A DNA stretch of 64,000 nucleotides. Source: Paracidovorax citrulli. GTDB lineage: Bacteria > Pseudomonadota > Gammaproteobacteria > Burkholderiales > Burkholderiaceae_C. The notes below the pieces were generated by a model. It searched no databases, was not told where the DNA came from, and saw only the letters and a list, made by a program, of their open reading frames with translations. This document shows, in pieces, positions 1-8,176 of this stretch. Position numbers and translations under genes: made by a program. The first letter of the stretch is position 1. Each line of letters starts with the position of its first letter. The stretch lies in assembly GCF_900100305.1 (NCBI RefSeq), contig NZ_FNEY01000029.1, forward strand, positions 1 to 64,000, read 5' to 3'.

Positions 1-242
1 TGTTCGAACAGCTGGACCTGCTCGGGTGGGCAGGCCTGGGGGCTGCGGTGCGGGCGGGAGCTGCGGTCGAGCAAGCCATCGGGGCCTTCGTTGCGAAAGC
101 GGGCCATCCACTTGTAGCCGGTGCGCAGGCTCACGCCTGCGGCTTCGCTGGCTTGGCGCATCGTCCAGTTCTGCTGGAGCACTCTGTCGACCAGAAGGGC
201 TCGACCTGCGCGGGTCAATCGCGCATGCTTATGACTGTTCAT
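1..242 (-). CDS. IS481-family transposase, N-terminal part (truncated by window edge)
   Basis: About 80 codons are visible, starting at the ATG at 242 and running off position 1. The start MNSHKHARLTRAGRALL is very like the MNTHKHARLT start of IS481 transposase. The visible part is the helix-turn-helix DNA-binding region (RQASEAAGVSLRTGYKWMARFRNEG), followed by the DRSSRPHRSP linker typical of this family; the DDE catalytic core would lie left of the window. The reading frame is open throughout the visible part. Function, DNA binding and strand transfer for the element, is inferred from family membership. Confidence 0.85.
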   Translation of the reverse strand, partial: MNSHKHARLTRAGRALLVDRVLQQNWTMRQASEAAGVSLRTGYKWMARFRNEGPDGLLDRSSRPHRSPQACPPEQVQLFE

Positions 243-327
243 CCGGTGTCCTGTCCTGAGTTGCTGGGGCCTGGTAACCACAGCTTCCCAGGTCGGGCCT
301 GGATGAACAACCTATTGAGACATCACA
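1..327 (-). mobile_element. IS481-family insertion sequence, one end only
   Basis: This is the transposase-start end of an IS481-family element that continues off the left edge. The terminal sequence read leftwards from 327 starts TGTGATGTCTCAATAGGTTG, which closely resembles the ends of Bordetella IS481 as I remember them (TGTGAAGATTCAATAGGTTG). The element stops next to GCTAGC at 328-333; IS481 is known to favour and duplicate an NCTAGN target, so the junction fits the family. The other end, the second target copy and the rest of the transposase are outside the window, so it cannot be said whether the copy is intact. Confidence 0.85.
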
Positions 328-328
328 G

Positions 329-1240
329 CTAGCGGCCCGCCGCAGAGCTCGCGGCCCCGGCCGGAGCCTGCTGCGCGGGCGCCGATGGCGGAGCCGAAGC
401 GGGGGCGCCGGCATCCGCCGGATCGCGCGGAGCGAAGACGCGCTCCAGGCGCTGCGCCACGGGCCGCAGGGTGAGCTGCTCGCGCACCTGGTGGAAGAAC
501 ACCCCCACCAGCAGCACCAGCAGGAGCATGGTGGCGGCACCCTTGAGCGGCTGCGACAGGCTGCCCGGCTCGAGCTTCTCCGCCGCCTTGCTGAGCAGCC
601 CCATGCCAAGGTCGATCAGCATCAGCGTCATGAGCACCGGTCCCGCGATCTTGAGCACGGTCTGGGCGTAACCGGCGACCTCGTCGGGAAAGAACCGTTC
701 CGCCAGCACCGGCCAGCTGGGCATCATCCCCGTCAGAGGCCACCAGTCGTAGCTGTCGAACAGCAGCCCCACGAACACCATCATGCCGCCCAGCATGTAG
801 AAGCCCACGATCGCCAATTGCATGAGCAGGTTGCCCACCGGCGTGCTCTGCTGCCCGCTGAGCGGGTTGGTCTGCTGGATGTTGTTGTAGCCCGCCTGGT
901 TGTCGATCAGCATGCCCACGCCCTCGGCCGCCCAGAACACCACGGAGACGGCGAATCCGATCAGCATGCCGATCAGCGCCTCCTTGACCACCAGGGCGAT
1001 GAAGACCAGCGGACTCGTGGACTCGAGCAGCCCCAAGGGCTGGCCCCATGCCACGAAAGCCCCCAGCAGCAGCACCGTCCCATTGCGCACGCGCCCCAGC
1101 AGCAACTGGTCGTTGGTTGCCGGCAGCACCAGCATGGCCGCGTAGAAACGTGCGCAGCACAGCGCGAGCAATCCCAGCATGCCATGCAGGTCCCCGCCCA
1201 GCCGGACCAGCGCATATCCATTCTGCAGGTACTCTTCCAT
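329..1240 (-). CDS. hrcT: Type III secretion export apparatus protein HrcT (SctT/FliR family)
   Basis: Inner-membrane component of the export gate of the Hrp type III secretion system. The 303-residue protein has the strongly hydrophobic SctT/FliR pattern, with about six membrane segments (for example LLLGAFVAWGQPLGLL, LVFIALVVKEALIGMLIGFA, LLMQLAIVGFYMLGGMMVFV) and an alanine/proline-rich cytoplasmic tail. The start MEEYLQNGYALV at 1240 lies 4 bases after the stop of the upstream hrpB7-like gene, so the two are probably co-transcribed. The open frame extends further upstream but that part belongs to the other gene in another frame. The TAG stop (331-329) lies inside the GCTAGC target next to the IS481-like element; because the target is duplicated by this family, the original C-terminus is probably unchanged. 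Confidence 0.93.
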   Translation of the reverse strand: MEEYLQNGYALVRLGGDLHGMLGLLALCCARFYAAMLVLPATNDQLLLGRVRNGTVLLLGAFVAWGQPLGLLESTSPLVFIALVVKEALIGMLIGFAVSVVFWAAEGVGMLIDNQAGYNNIQQTNPLSGQQSTPVGNLLMQLAIVGFYMLGGMMVFVGLLFDSYDWWPLTGMMPSWPVLAERFFPDEVAGYAQTVLKIAGPVLMTLMLIDLGMGLLSKAAEKLEPGSLSQPLKGAATMLLLVLLVGVFFHQVREQLTLRPVAQRLERVFAPRDPADAGAPASAPPSAPAQQAPAGAASSAAGR

Positions 1241-1244
1241 CGCG

Positions 1245-1787
1245 TCAGGCCTCCACCGCCCTGGCCACCCCGGATCGCGCGCCGGTGCGCCGCCCCTGCC
1301 GCGCAGCGGCCAGCATGCGGGCCACGGCGGTTTCCTCGGCTTCCTCGTCCTGCGCGTCTTCCTGCGCACGCTCGGCGGCCGCAAGGGCCTGCTCGAGGCG
1401 CTCGCGCGTGGCCTCCAGTTGCCGCTGCGCGCGGCGCACCGCGCCTTCGCGCAACCGGACCTGCTCGCGGGCCGCTTCCACGCGCGCCTGCGCCTGCTCC
1501 GTATGGCGCCCGGCCTCGGCGCTCCGGCCCTGCGCCTCGGACACCAGCATCTGCAGGGTGATCGCATCGTTGGCCAGGAAGCGGCTGCCCGCCGACGTGG
1601 CGGACGCCAGCCGCTCGCGGCGCGCACGCTCGGCCTCGCGCACCTGCGCCTCTTCCGCCTGCGCGTGCGCAAGCGCGTCCTCTTCGCCCTTCAGCGCCTG
1701 GATGCTTTCCTGCAGGTCCGCCTCGGCCTGCTCCGTGCGGCGTGCCTTGAGGCGCACCAGCGTGCGCAGGCCCTTGATCGTGCTCAC
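1245..1787 (-). CDS. HrpB7-like / SctO-type coiled-coil protein of the type III secretion system
   Basis: An almost wholly helical, charged protein of about 180 residues, rich in Ala, Glu, Arg and Gln, with heptad-like repeats throughout (from about residue 10 to 165). This is the profile of the SctO stalk protein (HrpB7, YscO, FliJ), which links the ATPase to the export gate. Position supports the call: HrpB7 directly precedes HrcT in Xanthomonas and Ralstonia. The start chosen is the GTG at 1787 (VSTIKGLRTLVRLKARR); it overlaps another frame that ends at 1784. Sequence similarity in such coiled coils is weak evidence, so the specific name rests mainly on gene order. The ATPase gene hrcN, normally just upstream, is not present here. 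Confidence 0.65.
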   Translation of the reverse strand: MSTIKGLRTLVRLKARRTEQAEADLQESIQALKGEEDALAHAQAEEAQVREAERARRERLASATSAGSRFLANDAITLQMLVSEAQGRSAEAGRHTEQAQARVEAAREQVRLREGAVRRAQRQLEATRERLEQALAAAERAQEDAQDEEAEETAVARMLAAARQGRRTGARSGVARAVEA

Positions 1788-1925
1788 GAGTTCTCCATCG
1801 GCCGATCCACCTCGGCCTGCTGGCCAGCAGCCTCGGGCATGGCGGCCTCCGCCGCGCCGGCCGCTCCGAAGCCGCGCACCGGAATGCGAAAGCGCGCGGC
1901 GCCTGCCCACGCGCGCCGCCACCGC

Positions 1926-1987
1926 TTCGCGCGGGGCGGAACCGCTTCGCCCGGCACGGGGGGCCTCCGCCGCCGGACACCTAGATT
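1926..1987 (+). promoter_or_regulatory. PIP box and -10 element: HrpX-dependent promoter of the hrcU operon
   Basis: A perfect plant-inducible promoter box TTCGC (1926-1930), 15 bases, TTCGC (1946-1950) is followed after 31 bases by TAGATT (1982-1987). This matches the known rule TTCGC-N15-TTCGC-N30-32-YANNNT for promoters switched on by HrpX/HrpB-type AraC activators. It sits 41 bases before the hrcU start and points rightwards. The activator gene hrpX is in the same window at 10963. No matching box was found facing leftwards for the hrpB7-like/hrcT pair. Confidence 0.93.
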
Positions 1988-2027
1988 GGCGCATGCCGCG
2001 CATTCCGCGCCGGATCGATGGCACACC

Positions 2028-3086
2028 ATGTCGGAAAAAACCGAAGAGCCCACAGCCAAGAAACTCAAGGACGCCCGCAAGAAAGGGCAGACCGCCAAGA
2101 GCCAGGACCTGGTGGCGGGCGCCGTCCTGGGCGCCGCCCTGCTCGTGCTCACCGGCGCGGGCCCACTGCTCTACGACCACGTGCGCCGCATCGTCACCAC
2201 CGCGCTGGAGCAGGGCATGCGCGTGCACAGCACGCAGGAGCTGCTGGCGCTGCTGTCATCCATGGCGCTCGACGGCATGGCCGTGGCCTTCGGCATGCTG
2301 ATCGTCTCCGTGCTGGTGGCCGTGCTGGCCCTGCTCCCGCAGGTCGGCTTCATGATCACCTTCGAGCCGCTCACGCCCAAGTTCGAGAGCCTGAACCCCG
2401 CCGAAGGGCTCAAGAAGATGTTCAACGCGCGGGCGCTCGTCGAATTCGCCAAGTCCGTCTTCAAGGCCGTCATCCTCGGCGCCGTCCTGTGGCACATCGT
2501 GACCGGGCTGATACCCCTGCTCGTGGGCTCCGTCTATCTCACGCCCGAGGCCAGCGGCAAGATCGCCTGGAGCGCTCTGCTGCAACTCTTTTCCTTCGCG
2601 TTCCTCGTCTTCCTGGTGGTCGGCCCCCTCGACTTCGGCCTGCAGCACTGGCTCTTCATGCGGGACCAGCGCATGAGCAAGGACGACGTGAAGCGCGAGA
2701 ACAAGGACAGCGAAGGCGATCCGCACCTCAAGGGCCACCTCAAATCGCTGCGCGAGGAAATGGCGACATCGCCGCCGCAGGAACGGGTCCCGGGCGCCAC
2801 GGTGGTCGTCACCAACCCCACCCACTACGCCGTGGCGCTGCGCTACGAAGCCGGTGCGACCCCGCTGCCCATCGTCGTGGCCAAGGGCATGGACGAACAG
2901 GCGGCCGTCATCCGCGGCCTGGCCGCGCTGCACCACATCCCGCTCATCGCCAATCCGCCGCTGGCGCGTGCCCTGCACAAGCTGCCGCTGGACCAGCCCA
3001 TTCCCGAGGAACTGTTCGAGGCCGTCTCCGTCGTGCTGCGCTGGGTGGCCGAACTCGACCGGCTCGGCGGCGGCAGCCCGCGCTGA
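2028..3086 (+). CDS. hrcU: Type III secretion switch protein HrcU (SctU/FlhB family)
   Basis: Export-gate protein that switches substrate specificity by self-cleavage. The 352-residue protein begins MSEKTEEPTAKKLKDARKKG, a family signature, then has four membrane helices in roughly residues 30-210, and a cytoplasmic domain with the autocleavage motif Asn263-Pro264-Thr265-His266. N263/P264 is the same numbering as Yersinia YscU. It is the first gene after the PIP box and opens the rightward operon; the Shine-Dalgarno is weak. hrcV follows after 44 bases. The frame is open further upstream, but the ATG at 2028 gives the conserved N-terminus and falls correctly behind the promoter. Confidence 0.97.
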   Translation: MSEKTEEPTAKKLKDARKKGQTAKSQDLVAGAVLGAALLVLTGAGPLLYDHVRRIVTTALEQGMRVHSTQELLALLSSMALDGMAVAFGMLIVSVLVAVLALLPQVGFMITFEPLTPKFESLNPAEGLKKMFNARALVEFAKSVFKAVILGAVLWHIVTGLIPLLVGSVYLTPEASGKIAWSALLQLFSFAFLVFLVVGPLDFGLQHWLFMRDQRMSKDDVKRENKDSEGDPHLKGHLKSLREEMATSPPQERVPGATVVVTNPTHYAVALRYEAGATPLPIVVAKGMDEQAAVIRGLAALHHIPLIANPPLARALHKLPLDQPIPEELFEAVSVVLRWVAELDRLGGGSPR

Positions 3087-3130
3087 CGCCCTGCTTTCCA
3101 TTCCGTGCCCCGCTCCCCGAGGATCATTCC

Positions 3131-5194
3131 ATGGCCAAACGATTCGATTCCACCCTGGTCAACGACCTGACGATGGCCGGCTTTCTCGTCGGCGTGATCG
3201 CGCTGATGATCCTGCCGCTGCCCACCCTGCTGATCGACTCGCTGCTCGCGATCAACCTCAGCATCAGCGTGCTGCTGCTGATGACCACCCTGTTCATACC
3301 GGACGCGGTCTCGCTCTCCACCTTCCCATCGCTGCTGCTGTTCACCACGCTGTTCCGGCTGTCGCTGAACATCGCCTCGACCAAGGCCATCCTGCTGCAC
3401 GCCGACGCGGGCCACCTGATCGAGAGCTTCGGCCAGCTCGTGGTTGGCGGCAACCTCGTGGTGGGCATCGTGGTGTTCCTGGTGATCACCATCGTGCAGT
3501 TCATCGTCATCGCCAAGGGCTCGGAGCGCGTCGCCGAAGTCGGCGCGCGCTTCACGCTCGATGCGCTGCCCGGCAAGCAGATGAGCATCGACGCCGACCT
3601 GCGCGCCGGCCTGCTCACCGCCGACGAGGCCAAGGCCAAGCGCGCCCGGCTCAGCATGGAAAGCATGCTGCACGGTGGGATGGACGGCGCGATGAAGTTC
3701 GTCAAGGGCGACGCCATCGCGGGCCTCATCATCACGCTGGTCAACATCCTCGCCGGCATCGTGGTGGGCATCCTGTACCACAGCATGACCGCCGGGGAGG
3801 CGGCCAACCGCTTCGCCGTGCTGTCCATCGGCGATGCCATGGTCTCGCAGATTCCCGCGCTCTTCATCTGTATGGCCGCCGGTATCCTGACCACCCGCGT
3901 GGCCGACGAGCACCGCAAGAAGCCCACCTCCCTGGGCGAGGACATGACGGAGCAGCTCACGCGCAATACCCGCTCCATGTACCTCGCGGGGGCCCTCACC
4001 CTGGGCTTCGCGGCCATTCCGGGCTTTCCCGCCGTTCCGTTCTGCCTGCTGGCGGCGGGCCTCGTGGGCGGCGGCCAGTGGCTGTCGCGCAGGCGCAAGT
4101 CGGCCGCCCCGGGCAGCGCCAAGACCCACTCCAAACCCATCGCCTCCCTGCTGCGCGAAGGCGGCAAGGGCGAGGGCACGGCCATCCAGCACCGCGCGCC
4201 CGAGTTCGCCAAGCCGCTGTCCATCCGCCTGTCCGATCCGCTCGCCCGCCTGCTCAATGCCGAGCGGCTCGACCAGGCCCTGAACAAGGAACGCGAGGGA
4301 CTGCAGACGCGGCTGGGGCTGCCCTTCCCCGGCGCCGCGATGTGGGTCTGGGACGGCCTCGAGGACCTGCGCTTCGACATCCTCATCAACGACGTGCCCG
4401 TGGCCCAGCCCCGGTTGCCCGGCGACATGCTCCTGCTGCTGGACCCGCAGTCCCCCCTGGCCGCGCAGGCCCAGCGGCACGGCCCGCTGCTGGGCATGGA
4501 GGAATCGCTCTGGGTGCCCCAGACGGCCGTCCCGCCCGCCCAGCGCGCCGGGGCGTGCCTGGAGATCGAGCAGGTGATCGCCCGCGAGGTGGTGGAGATG
4601 CTCCAGCGCCATGCGCACCTCTTCATGGGCGTGCAGGAAGTGCAGTGGATCATCGAGCGCGCCACGCCGGAATACCCGGGGCTGGTGGCCGAAGTGCAGA
4701 AGGTCATGCCGCTGCAGCGCATGGCCGAGGTGCTGCGCCGCCTGCTGGAAGAGCAGGTGCCCATCCGCAACATCCGCAGCATCTTCGAGAGCCTCATCAC
4801 CTGGGCCCCCAAGGAAAAAGACCTGCTGCTGCTCACCGAATACGTGCGCTCCGACCTGGGCCGCTACCTCGCGCACGAGGCCGGCGGCGGCCAGCGGCAC
4901 ATCTCGGCCATCCTGCTCGCCCCGGAAATCGAGCAGGCGATCCGCGGCTGCATCAAGCCCACGCCCGCGGGCAACTACCTCGCCATGTCGCCGGACGATG
5001 CGCGCGACATCACCGACCGCATCGCGGCCGTCGCCCGCTCGTCGCCCGCCACCGGCGTGGCCCTGGTCACGTCCATGGACATCCGGCGCTACGTCAAGAA
5101 AATGATCGAAGGACGCATCGACTGGCTGCGCGTGTACTCCTTCCAGGAGCTGGGCAGCCTGATCGAGCTGCGGCCGATCGGCCGCGTTGCATAG
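3131..5194 (+). CDS. hrcV: Type III secretion major export gate protein HrcV (SctV/FlhA family)
   Basis: A 687-residue inner-membrane protein that forms the nonameric export gate. The N-terminal half has about eight membrane helices (LVGVIALMILPLPTLLIDSL and onward) and the FHIPEP-type conserved loop (RVAEVGARFTLDALPGKQMS, residues near 135-155); the C-terminal half is the soluble cytoplasmic ring domain ending in SLIELRPIGRVA. Length is standard for the family. The start at 3131 is preceded by GAGGA. It lies 44 bases after hrcU and its last bases overlap the region used to start hpaP, so the genes look translationally coupled. Confidence 0.97.
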   Translation: MAKRFDSTLVNDLTMAGFLVGVIALMILPLPTLLIDSLLAINLSISVLLLMTTLFIPDAVSLSTFPSLLLFTTLFRLSLNIASTKAILLHADAGHLIESFGQLVVGGNLVVGIVVFLVITIVQFIVIAKGSERVAEVGARFTLDALPGKQMSIDADLRAGLLTADEAKAKRARLSMESMLHGGMDGAMKFVKGDAIAGLIITLVNILAGIVVGILYHSMTAGEAANRFAVLSIGDAMVSQIPALFICMAAGILTTRVADEHRKKPTSLGEDMTEQLTRNTRSMYLAGALTLGFAAIPGFPAVPFCLLAAGLVGGGQWLSRRRKSAAPGSAKTHSKPIASLLREGGKGEGTAIQHRAPEFAKPLSIRLSDPLARLLNAERLDQALNKEREGLQTRLGLPFPGAAMWVWDGLEDLRFDILINDVPVAQPRLPGDMLLLLDPQSPLAAQAQRHGPLLGMEESLWVPQTAVPPAQRAGACLEIEQVIAREVVEMLQRHAHLFMGVQEVQWIIERATPEYPGLVAEVQKVMPLQRMAEVLRRLLEEQVPIRNIRSIFESLITWAPKEKDLLLLTEYVRSDLGRYLAHEAGGGQRHISAILLAPEIEQAIRGCIKPTPAGNYLAMSPDDARDITDRIAAVARSSPATGVALVTSMDIRRYVKKMIEGRIDWLRVYSFQELGSLIELRPIGRVA

Positions 5195-5204
5195 CAGGCA
5201 CGCC

Positions 5205-6104
5205 GTGCAACGCGACCTCCCGCCATTGCGCCAGGGCCTGGCCAGCGGCCGCGGCACGCCCGCGGGCGCCCTGCCGCCCGCGCCCGGCGCCGCGCTCAGG
5301 TTCCAGCGCCACCTGCTGGGCGATGCGGCCGAAGACATCCCGCCGGCCACCGGCTTTCTCGCGCCCGGGCGCCGTGCGCTCGCGAGCGACCCGCGGGACC
5401 CGCGGGACCCGCTTCCTGCCGCACCGCCGCCGTCGCGGGCCACGGCCGATCCCGCGCCCGGCACGGACGGCGATGCGCCACCGCCCGCCACGTCCGCCCC
5501 GCCCCCTCCCGTCGCCACGCCAGACCCTCCAGCCGCCTTCGGCATGCCGCGGGCCGGGGAAGCAGGCCTGCCGGCCGTCCCCGCCGCGCGACCGGACGAC
5601 GGCGCCTGCCAGGCCGGGCCCGAGGCATGGCCGCCGCCCGCCGGTCCGGCAACGGATGCCGCGGCGGTGCCCACGTGCCCTCCGCCCCCCGACCCGGTGC
5701 CGCCGCCCCCGCCCGCCTGCGGACGCCAGGACGGCGACGCATCCCGGCAACGGGGGCAGGATTCCGGAGCCGGGCCCTCGGCGGCTTCCGCCCCGGCGCG
5801 ACCGGCGGCGGCCGATGCGCCCGCCTGGCTGCAGGACACCGTGCAGCGCATCGCATGGCTGTGCGCCCAGGCGGATCCGGCCTTCCAGTCGTGGTCCGTC
5901 ACGGTGCCGATGGACCCCGCCGTGCTCCCGGAAAGCGAAGTGGCCCTCACCCTTTCGCCTTACGCGATGAGCCTTCGGTTCCGCACCCGGTCCTGCGAAT
6001 CGGCACGACTAATCTCCCTCCATCGCGATCCACTGCGTGCGCAGCTCGAGGCATTGGGCCCCGGGCAGCGCGGCATCGACATCGACCTGGAATCACCGCC
6101 GTGA
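5205..6104 (+). CDS. hpaP: HpaP-like type III secretion substrate specificity protein (SctP/T3S4 family)
   Basis: About 299 residues. The first two thirds are low-complexity and very rich in Pro, Ala and Arg, while the last 90 residues (from AWLQDTVQRIAWLCAQADP) are a compact domain ending LRAQLEALGPGQRGIDIDL, the pattern of the HpaP C-terminal T3S4 domain. Such proteins interact with HrcU and hold secretion to the right substrates at the right stage. Gene order hrcU-hrcV-hpaP-hrcQ matches Xanthomonas and supports the call. I prefer the GTG at 5205, which has AGCAGG upstream; a TTG at 5187 overlapping the hrcV stop is also possible. The stop overlaps the GTG of hrcQ. Confidence 0.75.
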   Translation: MQRDLPPLRQGLASGRGTPAGALPPAPGAALRFQRHLLGDAAEDIPPATGFLAPGRRALASDPRDPRDPLPAAPPPSRATADPAPGTDGDAPPPATSAPPPPVATPDPPAAFGMPRAGEAGLPAVPAARPDDGACQAGPEAWPPPAGPATDAAAVPTCPPPPDPVPPPPPACGRQDGDASRQRGQDSGAGPSAASAPARPAAADAPAWLQDTVQRIAWLCAQADPAFQSWSVTVPMDPAVLPESEVALTLSPYAMSLRFRTRSCESARLISLHRDPLRAQLEALGPGQRGIDIDLESPP

Positions 6105-7237
6105 ACGCACTTGCGCCCCACTCCGCCATCACCGCCGAACTGGCCGACCGCCTGCCGATCGTGCCCCCCGGCGAGGCGCATCTGGCGCGCATCGCCTTCG
6201 ACCGCCGCTTCGCCCGCTGGGCGGCCCGGCTCTGCAGCCAGCCGCCTGGCCGCGTGGCAGCCGCCGCGCCGGGCTGCCACCACGACGCGGTGTCGCTGGA
6301 TTTCTCGTGCGTGCATGGCCACCTGCAGGTTTCCGTGCCCCTGTCGGCCTGGCCGACGCTCGGCATGGCGGCCCGCCTGGCGGATGCCGCGCTGGCCCGC
6401 GAAGTGGCGGAAACCCTGATCGCCGCCCCCCTTGCCGCCGTGGCGCCAGTGCTGCCGGGGCTCGCACTGACCGGCGTGTCCGTGCGCACCGCCCTGCAGG
6501 CGCCGCTGGAATGGACCCAGGGCGCCCTGCGCATCGGCCTGCACGCCATCGACGGCGGCGTGGCGGATCGGCTGTGCGCCCACCTGGCGCATTCCGCGCA
6601 GGCCGACGGCGAGCCCCTGGCCGCGCTGCGGCTGCCGGGCACCGTCCGCCTCGCCACCCGCCGCCTCGCGCCCGCCGACCTCGCCAGCCTGGCTGCGGGC
6701 GACGTCGTCCTGTGCGGCACGCTCTCCGCGGGCCGGCGGCGCCTTTGCCATCTTTCCTTCGGACTGGGAACCACCATGCACATACCCGCAGAACTCGATC
6801 TCGACGATTCCGAAATCGCCCTCCACGCCGCGCCGCAGGCCGATGCCTTCGCGGAGCCGGCGGACGAAGACGGCGCGCCGGACGAATACGGCGCGCCGGA
6901 CCCGGCCGGCGCCGCCGAGGAAGCCGCGCCGTGTTCCGGCAGCGATGCCGAACCCGAGGCCACGCCGCTGCCGCTGACCGACATCGGCGGCATCCGCGTT
7001 CCCGTCGCCATCGAGATCGACACCGCGCGCATCCGGCTGGACGAACTCGCCGCGCTCGATGCCGGCGCCATCGTCCCGCTCGCCGTCGCCGCCCGCGACG
7101 CCACAGTCCGCCTGGTCTGCCACGGCCAGGTCGTGGGCACCGGCCGCCTGGTCGTCATCGGCGATCACCTGGGCGTGCGCATCGCGCACATGGCGGCGGC
7201 CGGCGCAGCGTCGCCCACGGCCACAGGCGCGCCATGA
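6101..7237 (+). CDS. hrcQ: Type III secretion C-ring protein HrcQ (SctQ/FliN family)
   Basis: A 378-residue cytoplasmic sorting-platform protein. The C-terminal 80 residues (LPLTDIGGIRVPVAIEIDTARIRLDELAAL ... VIGDHLGVRIAHM, read in pieces) form the FliN-like SpoA domain; a Glu/Asp/Pro-rich linker (about residues 235-295) with an EDGAPDEYGAPD repeat joins it to the N-terminal SctQ domain. The GTG start (6101) overlaps the hpaP stop as GTGA and the stop overlaps the hrcR start as ATGA, so translation is coupled across the three genes. In some systems hrcQ is split in two genes; here it is a single full-length gene. Confidence 0.92.
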   Translation: MNALAPHSAITAELADRLPIVPPGEAHLARIAFDRRFARWAARLCSQPPGRVAAAAPGCHHDAVSLDFSCVHGHLQVSVPLSAWPTLGMAARLADAALAREVAETLIAAPLAAVAPVLPGLALTGVSVRTALQAPLEWTQGALRIGLHAIDGGVADRLCAHLAHSAQADGEPLAALRLPGTVRLATRRLAPADLASLAAGDVVLCGTLSAGRRRLCHLSFGLGTTMHIPAELDLDDSEIALHAAPQADAFAEPADEDGAPDEYGAPDPAGAAEEAAPCSGSDAEPEATPLPLTDIGGIRVPVAIEIDTARIRLDELAALDAGAIVPLAVAARDATVRLVCHGQVVGTGRLVVIGDHLGVRIAHMAAAGAASPTATGAP

Positions 7238-7896
7238 CCCCGATCTCGGGACTCGATCCCGTCTCGCTGGCGCTGGCGCTGATGCTGCTGGCGGTGCTGC
7301 CGTTCGCCGCCATGATCGTCACGTCCTACACCAAGGTGGTGGTGGTCCTGGGCCTGCTGCGCAACGCGCTCGGCGTGCAGCAGGTGCCGCCCAACATGGT
7401 GCTCAACGGCATCGCCATCATCATTTCGGTGTACGTGATGGCGCCGGTCGCCATGGAGGCTTCCGACCGCATGCAGATGCTGCCGCCTTCCGCCCAAAGC
7501 TCCAACACCCAGCAGATGCTCGCTGCCGCCTCCGCCGCCCGTGAACCGTTCCGCAAGTTCCTGGACAAGCATGCCGACGCCGCCGAGAAAGCGTTCTTCC
7601 TCAAGTCGGCCCAGGCGCTCTGGCCCGAGGAACGCGCCCGGTCGCTGCAGGCCGACGACCTCGTCGTGCTGGCGCCCGCCTTCCTGCTCACCGAACTCAC
7701 GGCCGCCTTCCGCATCGGTTTCCTGCTGTACCTGGCCTTCATCATCGTGGAGCTGGTCATCGCCAACGTCCTGCTGGCCATGGGCCTGTCCCAGGTTTCC
7801 CCCACCAACGTCGCCATTCCCTTCAAGCTGCTGCTGTTCGTCGTGCTCGACGGATGGTCGCAGGTGATGCACGGACTGGTCATGACCTACCGCTGA
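7234..7896 (+). CDS. hrcR: Type III secretion export gate protein HrcR (SctR/FliP family)
   Basis: A 220-residue inner-membrane export-gate subunit. It has the FliP pattern: a hydrophobic N-terminal pair of helices with the conserved MIVTSYTKVVVVLGLLRNALG, a periplasmic middle segment (about residues 75-130) and two C-terminal helices with GFLLYLAFIIVELVIANVL and a FKLLLFVVLDGW finish. It assembles with HrcS and HrcT into the helical export gate. The start ATGA-overlaps the hrcQ stop, and hrcS follows after 16 bases. Confidence 0.97.
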   Translation: MTPISGLDPVSLALALMLLAVLPFAAMIVTSYTKVVVVLGLLRNALGVQQVPPNMVLNGIAIIISVYVMAPVAMEASDRMQMLPPSAQSSNTQQMLAAASAAREPFRKFLDKHADAAEKAFFLKSAQALWPEERARSLQADDLVVLAPAFLLTELTAAFRIGFLLYLAFIIVELVIANVLLAMGLSQVSPTNVAIPFKLLLFVVLDGWSQVMHGLVMTYR

Positions 7897-7912
7897 ACAC
7901 GCAGGGCACGCC

Positions 7913-8176
7913 ATGAACCACGACAACATCGTCCAGCTCACCTCCGAAGCACTCATGCTGTGCCTGCTGCTGTCGCTGCCGGCTGTGGCCGTCGCGGCGA
8001 TCGTGGGCCTGCTCGTGGCGCTGGTCCAGGCCGTCACCTCGCTGCAGGACCAGGCGATCTCGCAGGGCATCAAGCTGATCTGCGTGACGGTCACCGTCGC
8101 CGTGAGCGCGCCCTGGGTGGGCAGCACCGTGCTGCAGTTCTCGCAGCGGCTTCTCACGGCCGTCTTTTCGCCATGA
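7913..8176 (+). CDS. hrcS: Type III secretion export gate protein HrcS (SctS/FliQ family)
   Basis: A small 87-residue protein with two membrane helices, of standard FliQ length. The conserved segment LVALVQAVTSLQDQAISQGIK between the helices is characteristic of the family. It packs around HrcR and HrcT in the export gate. Its TGA stop overlaps the ATG of the following gene (ATGATG at 8173), again indicating coupled translation within the operon. Confidence 0.96.
   Translation: MNHDNIVQLTSEALMLCLLLSLPAVAVAAIVGLLVALVQAVTSLQDQAISQGIKLICVTVTVAVSAPWVGSTVLQFSQRLLTAVFSP

Noticed and set aside
2843-5950. 1035-codon open frame on the minus strand opposite hrcV/hpaP
   Set aside because: In this very GC-rich DNA, long antisense open frames arise by chance; the sense strand holds the conserved SctV protein, and the antisense product is His/Gln/Gly-rich with no domain.
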